DNA from: Orbus hercynius
GTDB lineage: Bacteria; Pseudomonadota; Gammaproteobacteria; Enterobacterales; Orbaceae
Assembly: GCF_003634275.1 (NCBI RefSeq)
Contig: NZ_RBWY01000001.1
Location: forward strand, 927,955 to 991,954
Length of the DNA stretch: 64,000 nucleotides
Direction: 5' to 3'
The number at the start of each line of letters is the position of its first letter. Position 1 is the first letter of the stretch. The notes under the pieces are model-generated. The model did no database searches, was not told the origin of the DNA, and saw only the letters and a list, made by a program, of their open reading frames with translations. Below, piece by piece: positions 28,525-38,466 of the stretch. The translations under genes were made by a program, and so were the position numbers.

Positions 28525-29388
28525 ATGTACAGCGATCATACCAGAACACATCGATTACAAAATTGGCGCCGCATCAAAAACAAAATCGCCATTATGTTAT
28601 CGCTAATTACCATGGCCTTTGGCTTATTTTGGCTAGTATGGATCTTGTTTTCAACCTTTGAGAAAGGATTAGGCGGCTTATCATTTGACGTTTTTACCGA
28701 AATGACGCCGCCGCCCAATACCGAAGGTGGCGGACTGGCTAATGCGATCATGGGTAGCTTTTTACTGATTGTTTGGGCAACAGTGATTGGCACGCCGCTT
28801 GGCATTCTTGCTGGCATTTATCTGGCTGAGTATGGCAAAAAGCGTTGGTTGGCCAGCATTATCCGCTTTATTAATGATATTTTACTGTCAGCGCCATCGA
28901 TTATTATTGGTTTATTTGTCTATATGCTTATTGTAACACATGTCGGCCATTTTTCGGGTTGGGCCGGTATTATCGCTTTAGCGCTAATTCAACTACCGAT
29001 TATTATTCGTACGACGGAAAATATGTTGTTATTAATTCCCAATACCTTACGTGAAGCCGCTTATGCACTTGGGACTCCGCGTTGGCGGGTTATTATGAAA
29101 ATCACGCTTAAAGCAGCGTTATCCGGTATTGTAACTGGCGTATTATTGGCGATTGCCAGAATTGCTGGCGAAACCGCCCCGCTGCTCTTTACTGCGCTAT
29201 CAAACCAATTTTGGAGTACCGATTTATCCTATCCGATTGCCAACTTACCGGTGACTATTTTTAAATTCGCCATGAGCCCATTTATTGAATGGCAACAACT
29301 GGCGTGGGTCGGCGTCTTACTCATTACTTTATTTGTATTATTCCTTAATATTTTGGCTAGACTGCTGTTTAGCCAAAAAGCAAAATAA
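28525..29388 (+). CDS. pstA: phosphate ABC transporter permease PstA
   Basis: A 287-residue six-helix permease. [18 protein letters not shown] in the periplasmic part and the EAA loop [20 protein letters not shown], followed by [16 protein letters not shown], identify PstA. It pairs with PstC and the PstB ATPase. GAGGG lies 8 bases before the ATG, inside the end of pstC. Confidence 0.95.
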   Translation: MYSDHTRTHRLQNWRRIKNKIAIMLSLITMAFGLFWLVWILFSTFEKGLGGLSFDVFTEMTPPPNTEGGGLANAIMGSFLLIVWATVIGTPLGILAGIYLAEYGKKRWLASIIRFINDILLSAPSIIIGLFVYMLIVTHVGHFSGWAGIIALALIQLPIIIRTTENMLLLIPNTLREAAYALGTPRWRVIMKITLKAALSGIVTGVLLAIARIAGETAPLLFTALSNQFWSTDLSYPIANLPVTIFKFAMSPFIEWQQLAWVGVLLITLFVLFLNILARLLFSQKAK

Positions 29389-29405
29389 CTTTATTAGGAT
29401 TACCC

Positions 29406-30173
29406 ATGAACACACTGGCAACGACAAAAATTCAAGTCAATAATCTTAATTTTTACTATGATAAGTTTCATGCACTAAAAAATATTGCGATCGATATTAA
29501 AGCCAACCGGGTGACCGCCTTTATTGGTCCATCGGGCTGCGGTAAATCAACGCTGCTACGTACATTTAATAAAATGTATCAACTCTATCCGGAGCAGCAT
29601 GCAACCGGTGAAATTTTACTCAATGGTCACGATATTTTGACCGATAAACGCGATATCTCGCTACTACGTGCACAAGTTGGTATGGTTTTTCAAAAGCCGA
29701 CGCCGTTCCCGATGTCCATTTATGACAATATTGCGTTTGGCATCAAATTATTTGAAAAATTATCGCGGGTTGAGCTTGATGAACGGGTTGAATGGGCACT
29801 AACCAAAGCGGCTTTATGGGATGAAGTGAAAGATAAACTGCAACAAAGCGGTTATAGCTTATCTGGTGGACAGCAGCAACGGCTCTGTATTGCCCGCGGC
29901 ATTGCCATTCGCCCTGAAGTACTCTTACTTGATGAACCATGTTCAGCGCTTGATCCAATTTCAACAGGCCGCATTGAAGAGCTCATTAGCGAATTAAAAT
30001 CAGAGTATACCGTGCTGATTGTCACTCATAACATGCAGCAAGCCGCACGTTGTTCCGATTCAACCGCATTTATGTATTTAGGCGAACTAGTGGAATATGG
30101 TCCGACCGATGATCTCTTTACCGCGCCGCACCACAAGCAGACCGAAGATTATATCACTGGGCGCTACGGCTGA
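29406..30173 (+). CDS. pstB: phosphate ABC transporter ATPase PstB
   Basis: A 255-residue ABC ATPase. GPSGCGKST is Walker A near residue 40, [16 protein letters not shown] the signature near residue 155 and [16 protein letters not shown] Walker [18 protein letters not shown] and the C-terminal DYITGRYG are PstB hallmarks. It energises phosphate import and, with PhoU, participates in signalling to PhoR. Confidence 0.97.
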   Translation: MNTLATTKIQVNNLNFYYDKFHALKNIAIDIKANRVTAFIGPSGCGKSTLLRTFNKMYQLYPEQHATGEILLNGHDILTDKRDISLLRAQVGMVFQKPTPFPMSIYDNIAFGIKLFEKLSRVELDERVEWALTKAALWDEVKDKLQQSGYSLSGGQQQRLCIARGIAIRPEVLLLDEPCSALDPISTGRIEELISELKSEYTVLIVTHNMQQAARCSDSTAFMYLGELVEYGPTDDLFTAPHHKQTEDYITGRYG

Positions 30174-30249
30174 TATCTGACGGTTTTATACAATCACGGA
30201 TTTATCATTTTAAGTAACACGATCCCCCATATCGAGACAAGAGGAAGCT

Positions 30250-30954
30250 ATGGATTACTTAGGCAAACACATTTCAGGGCAATTTGATGCTGATCTAGCG
30301 CATATTCGCACTCAACTTATGATTATGGGGGGGCTAGTTGAACAGCAGCTAACCGATGCAATTAGCACCCTACGCAATCATGATATTACGCTAGCAGAAC
30401 AGGTCATTGACAATGATCAAAAAGTTAATCGGTTGGAAGTTGAAATTGATGAAGCCTGCGTCAAAATTATCGCCAAACGGCAGCCAACCGCCAGTGATTT
30501 ACGTTTGATCATGGTTATTATTAAAGCCATTATGGAACTCGAACGCATTGGTGACTCGGCTAAAGATATCTGCCAAATTGCGAAACAGAGCTTTACCCAA
30601 GAACAACAAGATATTTTAACCGGGCTTGACGCCATGGGGCATAACGCGATTCAAATGTTACAAGATGTGCTTGATGCCTTTACCCGTATGGATCTTAATG
30701 AGGCCGTACGAGTGTATAAAGAAGATAAACGTATTGCACAAAATTATGAAATGGTGATTCGTCAGCATATGACATTTATGATGGCCGACCCGCGCTCAAT
30801 TCCCAATATCATTACCGCGCTTAATTGCGCACGTTCAATCTTACGCATCAGCTCGCGTTGCCAAAATATCAGTGAATTGATTTTTTATTTTATTAAAGGT
30901 CAAGATTTTCGGCATGTTGGTGATGACGTAATTGAAACGTTATTAAACCAATAA
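30250..30954 (+). CDS. phoU: phosphate signalling protein PhoU with altered second metal motif
   Basis: A 234-residue two-repeat helical protein that links the Pst transporter to PhoR and keeps the Pho regulon off when phosphate is plentiful. The first repeat has the normal ELERIGD motif (near residue 99). In the second repeat E. coli has SIERIGDRCQNICEF; here positions 198-202 read LRISS instead of ERIGD, although the flanking CARSI, RCQNIS and [10 protein letters not shown] are conserved. The acidic ExxxD metal ligands of that repeat are therefore gone. Last gene of the pst operon. Confidence 0.95.
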   Translation: MDYLGKHISGQFDADLAHIRTQLMIMGGLVEQQLTDAISTLRNHDITLAEQVIDNDQKVNRLEVEIDEACVKIIAKRQPTASDLRLIMVIIKAIMELERIGDSAKDICQIAKQSFTQEQQDILTGLDAMGHNAIQMLQDVLDAFTRMDLNEAVRVYKEDKRIAQNYEMVIRQHMTFMMADPRSIPNIITALNCARSILRISSRCQNISELIFYFIKGQDFRHVGDDVIETLLNQ

Positions 30955-30977
30955 CACGCTAAGGATGAAACCGCAAA

Positions 30978-31011
30978 ATCAAGTAGCAGCAATCATATTC
31001 TGCTACTTGAT
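30978..31011 (+). repeat. perfect inverted repeat after phoU
   Basis: ATCAAGTAGCAG (30978-30989) and CTGCTACTTGAT (31000-31011) form a perfect 12-base-pair stem with a 10-base loop, 23 bases after the phoU stop. There is no T run, so it may be a weak or factor-assisted terminator at the end of the pst operon. Confidence 0.55.
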
Positions 31012-31412
31012 AGATAGCTGGGAATCTTGTTAGCGGATTGGGGTTTGAGACTTAAATATTATACCTTTCATCGCACTACAAAAGCATTACTCTCAATGAA
31101 AATATAACTTGCTGAGTAAGTAATTTATAGCCTTTCATGTGTGTCGTTATTATTAATAATTTTGAGTGATGATTGTTATTAGGCTTATCTGTTATTCCAC
31201 TTATGCGCTTATTTTTATCCTAAAGAAATAATCCATGTAATCGTAATAAGTAACTATTTTATAACTTTAAGAAATCAATATGATTTAAATAACAACGTCA
31301 TCATCAATTACCAATCATAGTGAACAGCGGATACAATTATATCCCTGTCTTGGTTGAAATTATGGTGTATGATCATGATATCTAATGTTATTCGTTATAT
31401 TGGAAGTCTGTT
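31012..31412. other. intergenic region, no gene seen
   Basis: About 400 AT-rich bases between the pst operon and the ABC exporter gene. I see no coding frame, RNA gene or recognised operator. The promoter of the ABC gene is probably in the last 80 bases (for example TTGAAA near 31355), without a clear match. Confidence 0.45.
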
Positions 31413-33245
31413 ATGTATAAATTTTTTGAAAAATTAGTGAAGCCCTACCCTGATACGCCGCCACAAATCGCCCAAAAAAGTCTGTTTGCTTTTTTATGGC
31501 AAGCAACCAAAGGCATGCGTCATTATATTTTATTATTAATTTTATTTACGGCAGCTTATGGTGCATTTGAAGCGTTCCTCTTCGCCGTGCTTGGTAAAAT
31601 AGTCGATTGGTTAACCGTGATTTCACCAGATGAACTGTGGAGTAAAGAGCATAAGGTACTACTGATTCTTGGCGGAATCATTCTGGCAAGTACGATACTG
31701 GTCGCCGCGCAAACCATCATCAAGCATCAAATATTGGCCGGTAATTTTCCAATGCGTTTACGTTGGAATTTGCACCGTTTGGTATTAAGCCAAAGTATGC
31801 GTTTTTTCCAAGATGAGTTTGCCGGCCGCGTCTCCGCCAAAGTGATGCAAACGGCGCTAGCCGTTCGTGATACATGTTTTTTAGTTGCTGATATACTGGT
31901 TTTTGCGATTATCTATTTCTTAACTATGACATTGGTCTTATCAGACTTTGACTTATGGTTTTTACTGCCGTTCTCGATTTGGTTAGCCTGCTATATTATT
32001 GCGCTGATCTGTTTTGTGCCTAAATTAGGTAAAGTCGCCAGTCAGCAAGCGGATGCACGTTCACTAATGACCGGACGCATTACTGATGCTTACACGAATA
32101 TTATGACGGTAAAACTGTTTTCCCATGCTGGGAATGAAGCGAATTATGCCAAAGAGTCGATGAATGGTTTTTTAGATACCGTTAACCAACAGATGCGCTT
32201 GGTCAGTAGCTTTGAAATAGTCAACCATCTTCTCAATGTTGGCTTGCTATTAAGCACGGCTGGGATTGCCTTATGGTTATGGGCAGATTCAATAGTTGGC
32301 CTTGGCGCGATCGCTGCTGCAACCGCCATGGCATTACGGCTCAATGGCATTTCACACTGGATTATGTGGCAAATGACCTCACTATTTGAAAATATTGGTG
32401 TCGTCAAAGATGGGATCAATACGTTTTCAGTACAACAAACCGTGCAAGACCAAGCAAGTGCCAACACACTACAGGTGACACAAGGCGAGATCATATTTAA
32501 AAATGTCTGCTTCCATTACGATAATCATCATAAGAATGCGATTATTGAGCAGCTTAATTTAACCATCAAGCCCGGTGAAAAGATTGGCTTAGTCGGCCGC
32601 TCCGGCGCAGGTAAATCGACCTTAATTAATTTATTGCTACGCATGTACGATATCTCGAGTGGCCAAATTATGGTTGATAATCAAAATATTGCTGACGTCT
32701 CACAAGATAGCCTGCGTGCACAGATCGGCATGGTGACGCAAGATACTTCACTACTACACCGCTCAGTGCGTGAAAACCTACTATATGGCAAGCCTGACGC
32801 TAGCGAAGAACATATGCGCCTTGCAGCTAAACAAGCGGAAGCCGAAGCTTTTATTTTATCGCTGAAAGATGCCAAAGGACGCATTGGTTATGATGCCTAT
32901 GTTGGCGAACGTGGTGTCAAATTATCGGGTGGGCAAAGGCAGCGCATTGCCATTGCCAGAGTCATGATTAAAAATGCACCGATTTTACTACTCGATGAAG
33001 CAACCAGTGCCCTTGATTCAGAAGTTGAACTGGCGATTCAAGGCAGTCTCTATAAATTGATGGAGAACAAAACGGTGATTGCGATTGCGCACCGCTTATC
33101 CACCATCGCCGCAATGGATAGACTGATTGTGCTCGATAAAGGGCAAATTATTGAGCAAGGGACCCATCAAGAACTGTTACAAAAAAATGGCCTGTATGCG
33201 CAATTATGGAAACACCAAAGTGGCGGATTTTTAGGGGATGAATAA
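31413..33245 (+). CDS. ABC exporter, fused membrane and ATPase domains
   Basis: A 610-residue half-transporter: six membrane helices in about residues 35-340, then an ABC ATPase. GRSGAGKST is Walker A near residue 394, LSGGQRQRIAIARV the signature near 503 and ILLLDEATSALDSE Walker B near 525. It belongs to the MsbA/MdlB-like exporter group and should work as a homodimer. No substrate is indicated by neighbours: the pst operon lies upstream, the siderophore receptor converges from downstream. It has its own promoter region and shares a terminator with the receptor gene. Confidence 0.88.
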   Translation: MYKFFEKLVKPYPDTPPQIAQKSLFAFLWQATKGMRHYILLLILFTAAYGAFEAFLFAVLGKIVDWLTVISPDELWSKEHKVLLILGGIILASTILVAAQTIIKHQILAGNFPMRLRWNLHRLVLSQSMRFFQDEFAGRVSAKVMQTALAVRDTCFLVADILVFAIIYFLTMTLVLSDFDLWFLLPFSIWLACYIIALICFVPKLGKVASQQADARSLMTGRITDAYTNIMTVKLFSHAGNEANYAKESMNGFLDTVNQQMRLVSSFEIVNHLLNVGLLLSTAGIALWLWADSIVGLGAIAAATAMALRLNGISHWIMWQMTSLFENIGVVKDGINTFSVQQTVQDQASANTLQVTQGEIIFKNVCFHYDNHHKNAIIEQLNLTIKPGEKIGLVGRSGAGKSTLINLLLRMYDISSGQIMVDNQNIADVSQDSLRAQIGMVTQDTSLLHRSVRENLLYGKPDASEEHMRLAAKQAEAEAFILSLKDAKGRIGYDAYVGERGVKLSGGQRQRIAIARVMIKNAPILLLDEATSALDSEVELAIQGSLYKLMENKTVIAIAHRLSTIAAMDRLIVLDKGQIIEQGTHQELLQKNGLYAQLWKHQSGGFLGDE

Positions 33246-33298
33246 ACCTTACCAGATGATGCTGATGATATCATTAGCAACTCACAATATAAGGCAAT

Positions 33299-33336
33299 AA
33301 AAAAAGCCACTGAATGATTGTTCAGTGGCTTTTTTA
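33299..33336. terminator. bidirectional terminator between ABC exporter and TonB receptor
   Basis: GCCACTGA (33306-33313) pairs with TCAGTGGC (33322-33329); As before and Ts after give a T run in both directions. Confidence 0.88.
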
Positions 33337-33352
33337 CTAACGCACACATTAA

Positions 33353-35527
33353 TTAAAATGAGATCGTCGTCGCTAAATAGTAGTAACGACCAGGTTCATT
33401 ATATGTGCTTGCCCCTTTCGCTTCGCGGTAAATTTGTTTATCCAACAAATTGGAAATTCCACCATTAATACGCCAGTTCTTCATCAGCTGATAATTCACC
33501 CCAATAGCAAACTGCGCATATGAGCCGACTTGGACATCAGAAAGCGTAACACCACGCTGAGTTTTATACTCCATTGGTTTTTGTCGACCGTATTGGGTCC
33601 AATTTAAGAAAGTACTGAGCTTATCAGACACTTTCCAATCTAACATCGAGTTAATGGTAAATTTTGGAATAATTGATAATGGATTACCAGTTGTTTTATC
33701 TTTTGACTCAATCATGTAGGTTATGTTAGTTGACCAACTGACATTGGTTAAAACCGGCACTTTAACATTACCTTCTAAACCTTGAATCACCGCTTTACCC
33801 GAGTTTTCCCACTGAGTAATATTATAATTTGTCCCGGTATTAACAATCTCATTTAAAATGGTTTGACCAGCAATGATTTTATTTTTATAGTCATTTCTAA
33901 AATAAGTTAAACTCGCTTGCCAAGATTCGTACTGGTATTCCAGTCCAATCTCTTTATTAATACTGATTTCAGGATCTAAGTTAGAATTACCAACTAAATA
34001 ACATGGTCCAGTAGTCGATGTTAATGGGCAACCATTACCCCTAGTTAATAATAAATAACCATCATTCGATTGGTATAAATTCGGTGCTTTAAATGCCCTT
34101 GCGATCCCAGCTTTTAAAGTAAAATATTCACCTAATGTTTGTGAAAAGTTCAAGCTTGGACTAAAATTAGCACCAAAATCGCTATGGTGATCAAAACGTA
34201 GGCCAGGAATAATATTAGTGCCCACAATCGGCTCAATATTATCTTCAATATATAAACTCGTAGTGTTAGCCGCCGTTTGACCTCGATCGCCTTTTGTCAC
34301 TAATCCTAACGCATCAGCCTGAGAAGAAGAAGCGGGATCATCTAATTCTTGCCGTGTCCACTCTGCTCCTAACGTCAGCGATTGCGCCACAAATTTTTCA
34401 AGCGGAATAATCGTTTCACCGTTTAGATAATAATTCTTCATACGGCTAGTATTAAATTCAAGATCACTACCAATTGCCCCTTCGATACGGCCTGTTAACC
34501 CCTCATTAAAGCGGGTATTATTGGTTTTATCATACTGGAAAGTCAGCTTAGTTTCACCAAAATCCCAATAACCGTCATAAGTTAAACCATAGCTTTGCCG
34601 ATATATCCGATTAGTTTCCGCACCCGATTTAGCTAAATTTGCAATGGTGTGATCATTAGGATCAATAGGGGTTGTACTGTTTTGCGTATCACCCGTATAG
34701 ATATTGCCTTGACGGCTATAAGCTGCATCAAAGGTGAGGTATTGATTGTCGGCAATAGCCCATCTAAATGAACTGTTTAAATCTTTGTTTCTGACCCCTT
34801 CACGCCCAGCAATATTATCCGCGCCATTGATACCATAATCATCCGAATCAGTTTTATTCAAATTGCCGTATAAACGAAAACTCAGTACATCTTCAATTAA
34901 TGGACCACTCAAATTGATACCAATACGCTTAGTATCACCATATTGACTATGCTGAGGTACGGCGCTATACAGTGACAAAGCGCCACTCCAGTCGTTGGTT
35001 GGTTTTTTGGTGATAATATTCACCACACCACCAGCCGCGCCCGAACCGTAACGCGCCGCAGCGGGCCCTCTTAACACTTCGACTCGCTCAACTTGTTCAA
35101 CCGGTACCCAGTTTGAATCACCTCGCGTATCTCGCTCACCAGACCAACTATAACGCACAGCATTACGTGAAGTTACAGGCTTACCATCGATCAAAATTAG
35201 TGTGTTTTCCGGGCCCATGCCTCGAATATCAATCTGCCGATTATTACCACGTGCACCTGATGCAGAGTTACCGGTTAAGTTAACACCGGGTTGTTTACGA
35301 ATAATATCAGATAAGTCATTGACCGGCGGACTATTTTCAATATCTTCACTGGTGATAATCGATGCACCAAGCTGCTGCTTAAGCATCTCCTCTGCCGAGG
35401 TCGCCGTCACCGTAATGACATCATCCTCTTTTTCAGCGGCAAAGCCAGTAAACGGTAATAAACTTAATATTGCGCAAGAGCACAAGTAAGATAACACACT
35501 TCTTTGGGGGGTAACGCTAACTGCCAT
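33353..35527 (-). CDS. fepA: TonB-dependent siderophore receptor (FepA/PfeA-like)
   Basis: A 724-residue outer-membrane receptor. A signal peptide (about 30 residues) is followed by the TonB-box-like DDVITVTAT, then the plug domain with PPVNDLSDIIRKQPGVNLTG, RGNNRQIDIRGMGPENTLIL and LRGPAAARYGSGAAGGVVNI, as in ferric enterobactin receptors. The 22-strand barrel ends in the aromatic RYYYLATTISF. It likely takes up enterobactin-type catecholates; exact ligand unknown. A Fur box precedes it, and the matching ABC importer lies upstream on the same strand. No tonB/exbBD here. Confidence 0.9.
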   Translation of the reverse strand: MAVSVTPQRSVLSYLCSCAILSLLPFTGFAAEKEDDVITVTATSAEEMLKQQLGASIITSEDIENSPPVNDLSDIIRKQPGVNLTGNSASGARGNNRQIDIRGMGPENTLILIDGKPVTSRNAVRYSWSGERDTRGDSNWVPVEQVERVEVLRGPAAARYGSGAAGGVVNIITKKPTNDWSGALSLYSAVPQHSQYGDTKRIGINLSGPLIEDVLSFRLYGNLNKTDSDDYGINGADNIAGREGVRNKDLNSSFRWAIADNQYLTFDAAYSRQGNIYTGDTQNSTTPIDPNDHTIANLAKSGAETNRIYRQSYGLTYDGYWDFGETKLTFQYDKTNNTRFNEGLTGRIEGAIGSDLEFNTSRMKNYYLNGETIIPLEKFVAQSLTLGAEWTRQELDDPASSSQADALGLVTKGDRGQTAANTTSLYIEDNIEPIVGTNIIPGLRFDHHSDFGANFSPSLNFSQTLGEYFTLKAGIARAFKAPNLYQSNDGYLLLTRGNGCPLTSTTGPCYLVGNSNLDPEISINKEIGLEYQYESWQASLTYFRNDYKNKIIAGQTILNEIVNTGTNYNITQWENSGKAVIQGLEGNVKVPVLTNVSWSTNITYMIESKDKTTGNPLSIIPKFTINSMLDWKVSDKLSTFLNWTQYGRQKPMEYKTQRGVTLSDVQVGSYAQFAIGVNYQLMKNWRINGGISNLLDKQIYREAKGASTYNEPGRYYYLATTISF

Positions 35528-35580
35528 GTATCACATCTCCTAAATATAGCGGCTGAGAAAAGAGCCACTATCTTAGTATT

Positions 35581-35599
35581 AATGATAATGATTATCAAT
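35581..35599 (-). promoter_or_regulatory. Fur box upstream of the siderophore receptor gene
   Basis: GATAAT-G-ATTATC (35584-35596) is a perfect 6-1-6 Fur core, with AAT on each side extending the match to 19 bases. It is about 57 bases before the receptor start, so iron repression is expected. Confidence 0.88.
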
Positions 35600-35742
35600 A
35601 GCATTTATTGTAAATAATACAATTTTTTTTGGGGGGAAGGACAATAAGAATCATAAAAAATCGCGACCAGCAGATTACATTAATTGTTCGCACCGAAATA
35701 ATTATAATATGAATAAAAACAAAAATTTATTTTTAAACACAA

Positions 35743-35759
35743 GGTGGCACTTAGCCACC
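35743..35759 (-). terminator. hairpin after the siderophore ABC operon
   Basis: GGTGGC (35743-35748) and GCCACC (35754-35759) form a stem just after the ATPase stop. On the minus strand a broken T-rich stretch follows. It probably reduces read-through into the receptor gene, which has its own Fur box. Confidence 0.6.
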
Positions 35760-35766
35760 CGATTCA

Positions 35767-36525
35767 TTAACGATAATACATTGCAATCAGCTGATCATCA
35801 ATTTGTTTGATGGTCAGTGGTGTATCAAAAATATCTTCCAGAATTTCTGCTTTCATCAGTTCTTGTGGTGTACCTTGATAACATAACGTGCCATTTTTCA
35901 TCGCAATAATATTGTCAGAATACACCGAGGCAAAGTTAATATCATGAATCACTAAAATAATGGTTTTATTGAGTTCATCAGCCGCTTTTCTTAACTGCTT
36001 CATCATCGCAACCGCATGTTTCATATCCAAATTATTCAGTGGCTCATCAAGTAAGACATATTCGGTATCTTGACACAGTACCATTGCCACATATGCACGC
36101 TGACGCTGACCACCTGACAGTTCATCCAAAAAACGGTGACGTAAATCAAGTAGATTCAAAAATGATAAAGATTGGGTTATCTTCTCTTGATCTTGTACCG
36201 TCAAACGCCCTTTTGAATAAGGATAACGCCCAAAACCAACTAACTCTTGCACCGTTAATCGGCTATTAAATTGGTTTTCTTGACGCAATATCGACAAACA
36301 CTTGGCTAATTTTGCACTTTTTGTTGTCACCACATCCAAGCCATTGACACTAACCGTGCCTGAATCAGCAAATAATAAGCGACCAATAATCGATAATAAG
36401 GTCGATTTACCCGCTCCATTTGGGCCGATGATTGACGTAATACCGCCTTTAGCAATCGTCGTTGTAATCTTGTCTAAAATCACTACATCATGATAATGCT
36501 TTACGATGTTATCAATTGTTATCAC
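35767..36525 (-). CDS. siderophore ABC importer ATPase
   Basis: A 252-residue FepC/CeuD/VctC-type ATPase. GPNGAGKST is Walker A near residue 36, LSGGQRQRAYVAMVL the signature and YVLLDEPLNNLDMKH Walker B. Q-loop sequence LSILRQEN is present. Translation starts at a GTG within TAATGTG at the end of the permease gene, with AAGG 7 bases upstream. It drives uptake of the siderophore or iron delivered by the lipoprotein at 38.5-39.4 kb. Confidence 0.92.
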   Translation of the reverse strand: MITIDNIVKHYHDVVILDKITTTIAKGGITSIIGPNGAGKSTLLSIIGRLLFADSGTVSVNGLDVVTTKSAKLAKCLSILRQENQFNSRLTVQELVGFGRYPYSKGRLTVQDQEKITQSLSFLNLLDLRHRFLDELSGGQRQRAYVAMVLCQDTEYVLLDEPLNNLDMKHAVAMMKQLRKAADELNKTIILVIHDINFASVYSDNIIAMKNGTLCYQGTPQELMKAEILEDIFDTPLTIKQIDDQLIAMYYR

Positions 36526-36526
36526 A

Positions 36527-37510
36527 TTAAAACCTTTTTAATACTAGATAGATAAAGAAAATTCCACCAATAAACTCAAGCACCACCGATAATGATCCAG
36601 CCATATTTAAGCCGTATTCTAAAATTAGCTGCCCACCCACCAATGCAATAACTGCTAATAAAAAGGCGGTTGGCAATAGGTAGCGATGCTGGCTGCTACC
36701 CGCCATTAAATAAGCTAAATTGGCCACCATCAATCCTAAGAAGGTCAGCGGTCCAACTAATGCCGTTGATACAGCCACTAAAATCGAGATTAATAATAGC
36801 GTAGTTGTGACCATGCGGCGATAATCAATCCCAAGATTGATCGCCTGAGCACGCCCTAGCGCCAATACATCAAACACATAGCGTTTGCGCCATAAAACAA
36901 AGCCAAATAAAAAGATGATCACCGCTGAAAACCAAATCAATTCTGGGGTGGCCTTTGTAAATGTGGCAAACATACGACTTTGTAATATTGAAAACTCATT
37001 AGGATCGAGTAACCGCTGTAACAAAGTCGACGCACTGCGGAATAATGTGCCCAGCACAATCCCAATCATCAGCACTAAATTAATATTAAAGTTAACTGAG
37101 GCAAATAACCAACGATACAGTAGGACGGAAAAGGCCACTAATAAGCATGATTCGCCCATAAATTTAATAATACTAAAGAGCCAATAAGATGATGTTTCAT
37201 TATAAAAGAACACGATAATGGTCTGAATCAAAATAAACAGCGCTTCAAATCCCATTAAAGACGGGGTCAAAATACGATTATGCGTCACACTTTGGAACAG
37301 TACCGTTGCAATACTGGCGGCAAACGCGACAATAACCATGGTAAATAAAATATAACCACGACGCACCAAAATATAGTGCAGATTATGACCAAGGTTAATG
37401 GTCATAAATACCGCCATAATAATCAATGCAAATAGCAAGAGTATGCCAATACGCTGTTTAGGTGATAATTGCACAGGCTTTAACCTTAAGGAGTGTTTAA
37501 TGCTTAACAT
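36527..37510 (-). CDS. siderophore ABC importer permease (second subunit)
   Basis: A 327-residue FecCD-family permease with about nine or ten membrane helices. VGPLTFLGLMVANLAYLMAG is the family's typical segment near the cytoplasmic coupling region, and LGRAQAINLGI matches the conserved helix before it. The ATG overlaps the end of the first permease gene by 14 bases. With the first permease it forms a heterodimer, as in VctDG or CeuBC. Confidence 0.9.
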   Translation of the reverse strand: MLSIKHSLRLKPVQLSPKQRIGILLLFALIIMAVFMTINLGHNLHYILVRRGYILFTMVIVAFAASIATVLFQSVTHNRILTPSLMGFEALFILIQTIIVFFYNETSSYWLFSIIKFMGESCLLVAFSVLLYRWLFASVNFNINLVLMIGIVLGTLFRSASTLLQRLLDPNEFSILQSRMFATFTKATPELIWFSAVIIFLFGFVLWRKRYVFDVLALGRAQAINLGIDYRRMVTTTLLLISILVAVSTALVGPLTFLGLMVANLAYLMAGSSQHRYLLPTAFLLAVIALVGGQLILEYGLNMAGSLSVVLEFIGGIFFIYLVLKRF

Positions 37511-38462
37511 AACGCGCTTGATGAATTAATAAAAACAGAAAAATGATCGCCCCAATCACCCCCAAAATGGTACTAGCGGGAATCTCAAAAGGATAACGAA
37601 TGACTCGGCCGACAATATCACATAACAAGACTAAACCTCCACCTGACACGCAGACCCAAGGGATTGTTTTGCGAATATTATCCCCCATCATCAGGCTAAT
37701 TAAATTCGGTACAATCAAGCCTAAAAAAGGTAACGCCCCCACCACCACAATCACAATACCCGTCACTAGCGCTATCATCGATAAACCAATTAACATCACC
37801 ATGCGATAATTCAGTCCAACATTAACCGCAAATTCTCGACCCATGCCCGCAACGGTAAAACTATCAGCTACCCAACAAGAGAGTAATGTTAATATGCCGA
37901 CTACCCATAACAGTTCATAACGGCCTTGTAGCATGCCAGAAAAATCGCCACCATTGACCCATGCACCTAATGATTGCAGTAAATCATAATGCATCGCTGC
38001 AAAAATCGTAATCGCACTAATAACACTGCCAAGCATGATGCCAACTAGCGGAACAATCAGCGCTGATTTAAGCACAATTTTACGCAAAATAAGCATAAAT
38101 AATAATGTGCCGACCAAAGCAAACGCGCAAGCAGTAAGCATTTTGACAATTATCGATGCTGAGGGAAACCACACTAAGACGACGAGCAAACCAAGGCTAG
38201 CTGATTGGGTGGTACCAACCAGAGACGGCTCAACAAAGCGGTTTTGGGTTAGTAACTGCATAATGAGGCCAGCAACACTCATTGCGCTACCGGCAAGCAA
38301 TAGTGCTAATGTTCGAGGCACCCGGCTAATGAAAAAAATATCGCGCATATCGGCATCCGACCACAAAGCGGTGAGCGAGATATGGCTAACACCGGTAAAT
38401 AGGCTTGTAATTGACAAGCCTATCACGATAATAACAGCAATAACAAAGTAAGATGATTTCAT
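37497..38462 (-). CDS. siderophore ABC importer permease (first subunit)
   Basis: A 321-residue FecCD-family permease. RVPRTLALLLAGSAMSVAG, MQLLTQNRFVEPSLVGTTQS and VGALPFLGLIVPNLISLMMG are diagnostic. The ATG at 38462 lies 4 bases after the binding-protein stop; a TTG at 38480 is possible but less likely. Together with its neighbours it resembles the vctPDGC and fetBCDE catecholate systems. Confidence 0.9.
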   Translation of the reverse strand: MKSSYFVIAVIIVIGLSITSLFTGVSHISLTALWSDADMRDIFFISRVPRTLALLLAGSAMSVAGLIMQLLTQNRFVEPSLVGTTQSASLGLLVVLVWFPSASIIVKMLTACAFALVGTLLFMLILRKIVLKSALIVPLVGIMLGSVISAITIFAAMHYDLLQSLGAWVNGGDFSGMLQGRYELLWVVGILTLLSCWVADSFTVAGMGREFAVNVGLNYRMVMLIGLSMIALVTGIVIVVVGALPFLGLIVPNLISLMMGDNIRKTIPWVCVSGGGLVLLCDIVGRVIRYPFEIPASTILGVIGAIIFLFLLIHQARYVKH

Positions 38463-38466
38463 ACCA

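Noticed and set aside
38035-38451. 138-residue plus-strand frame antisense to the siderophore permease
   Set aside because: Shadow of a hydrophobic gene on the minus strand; no ribosome site or recognisable domain.
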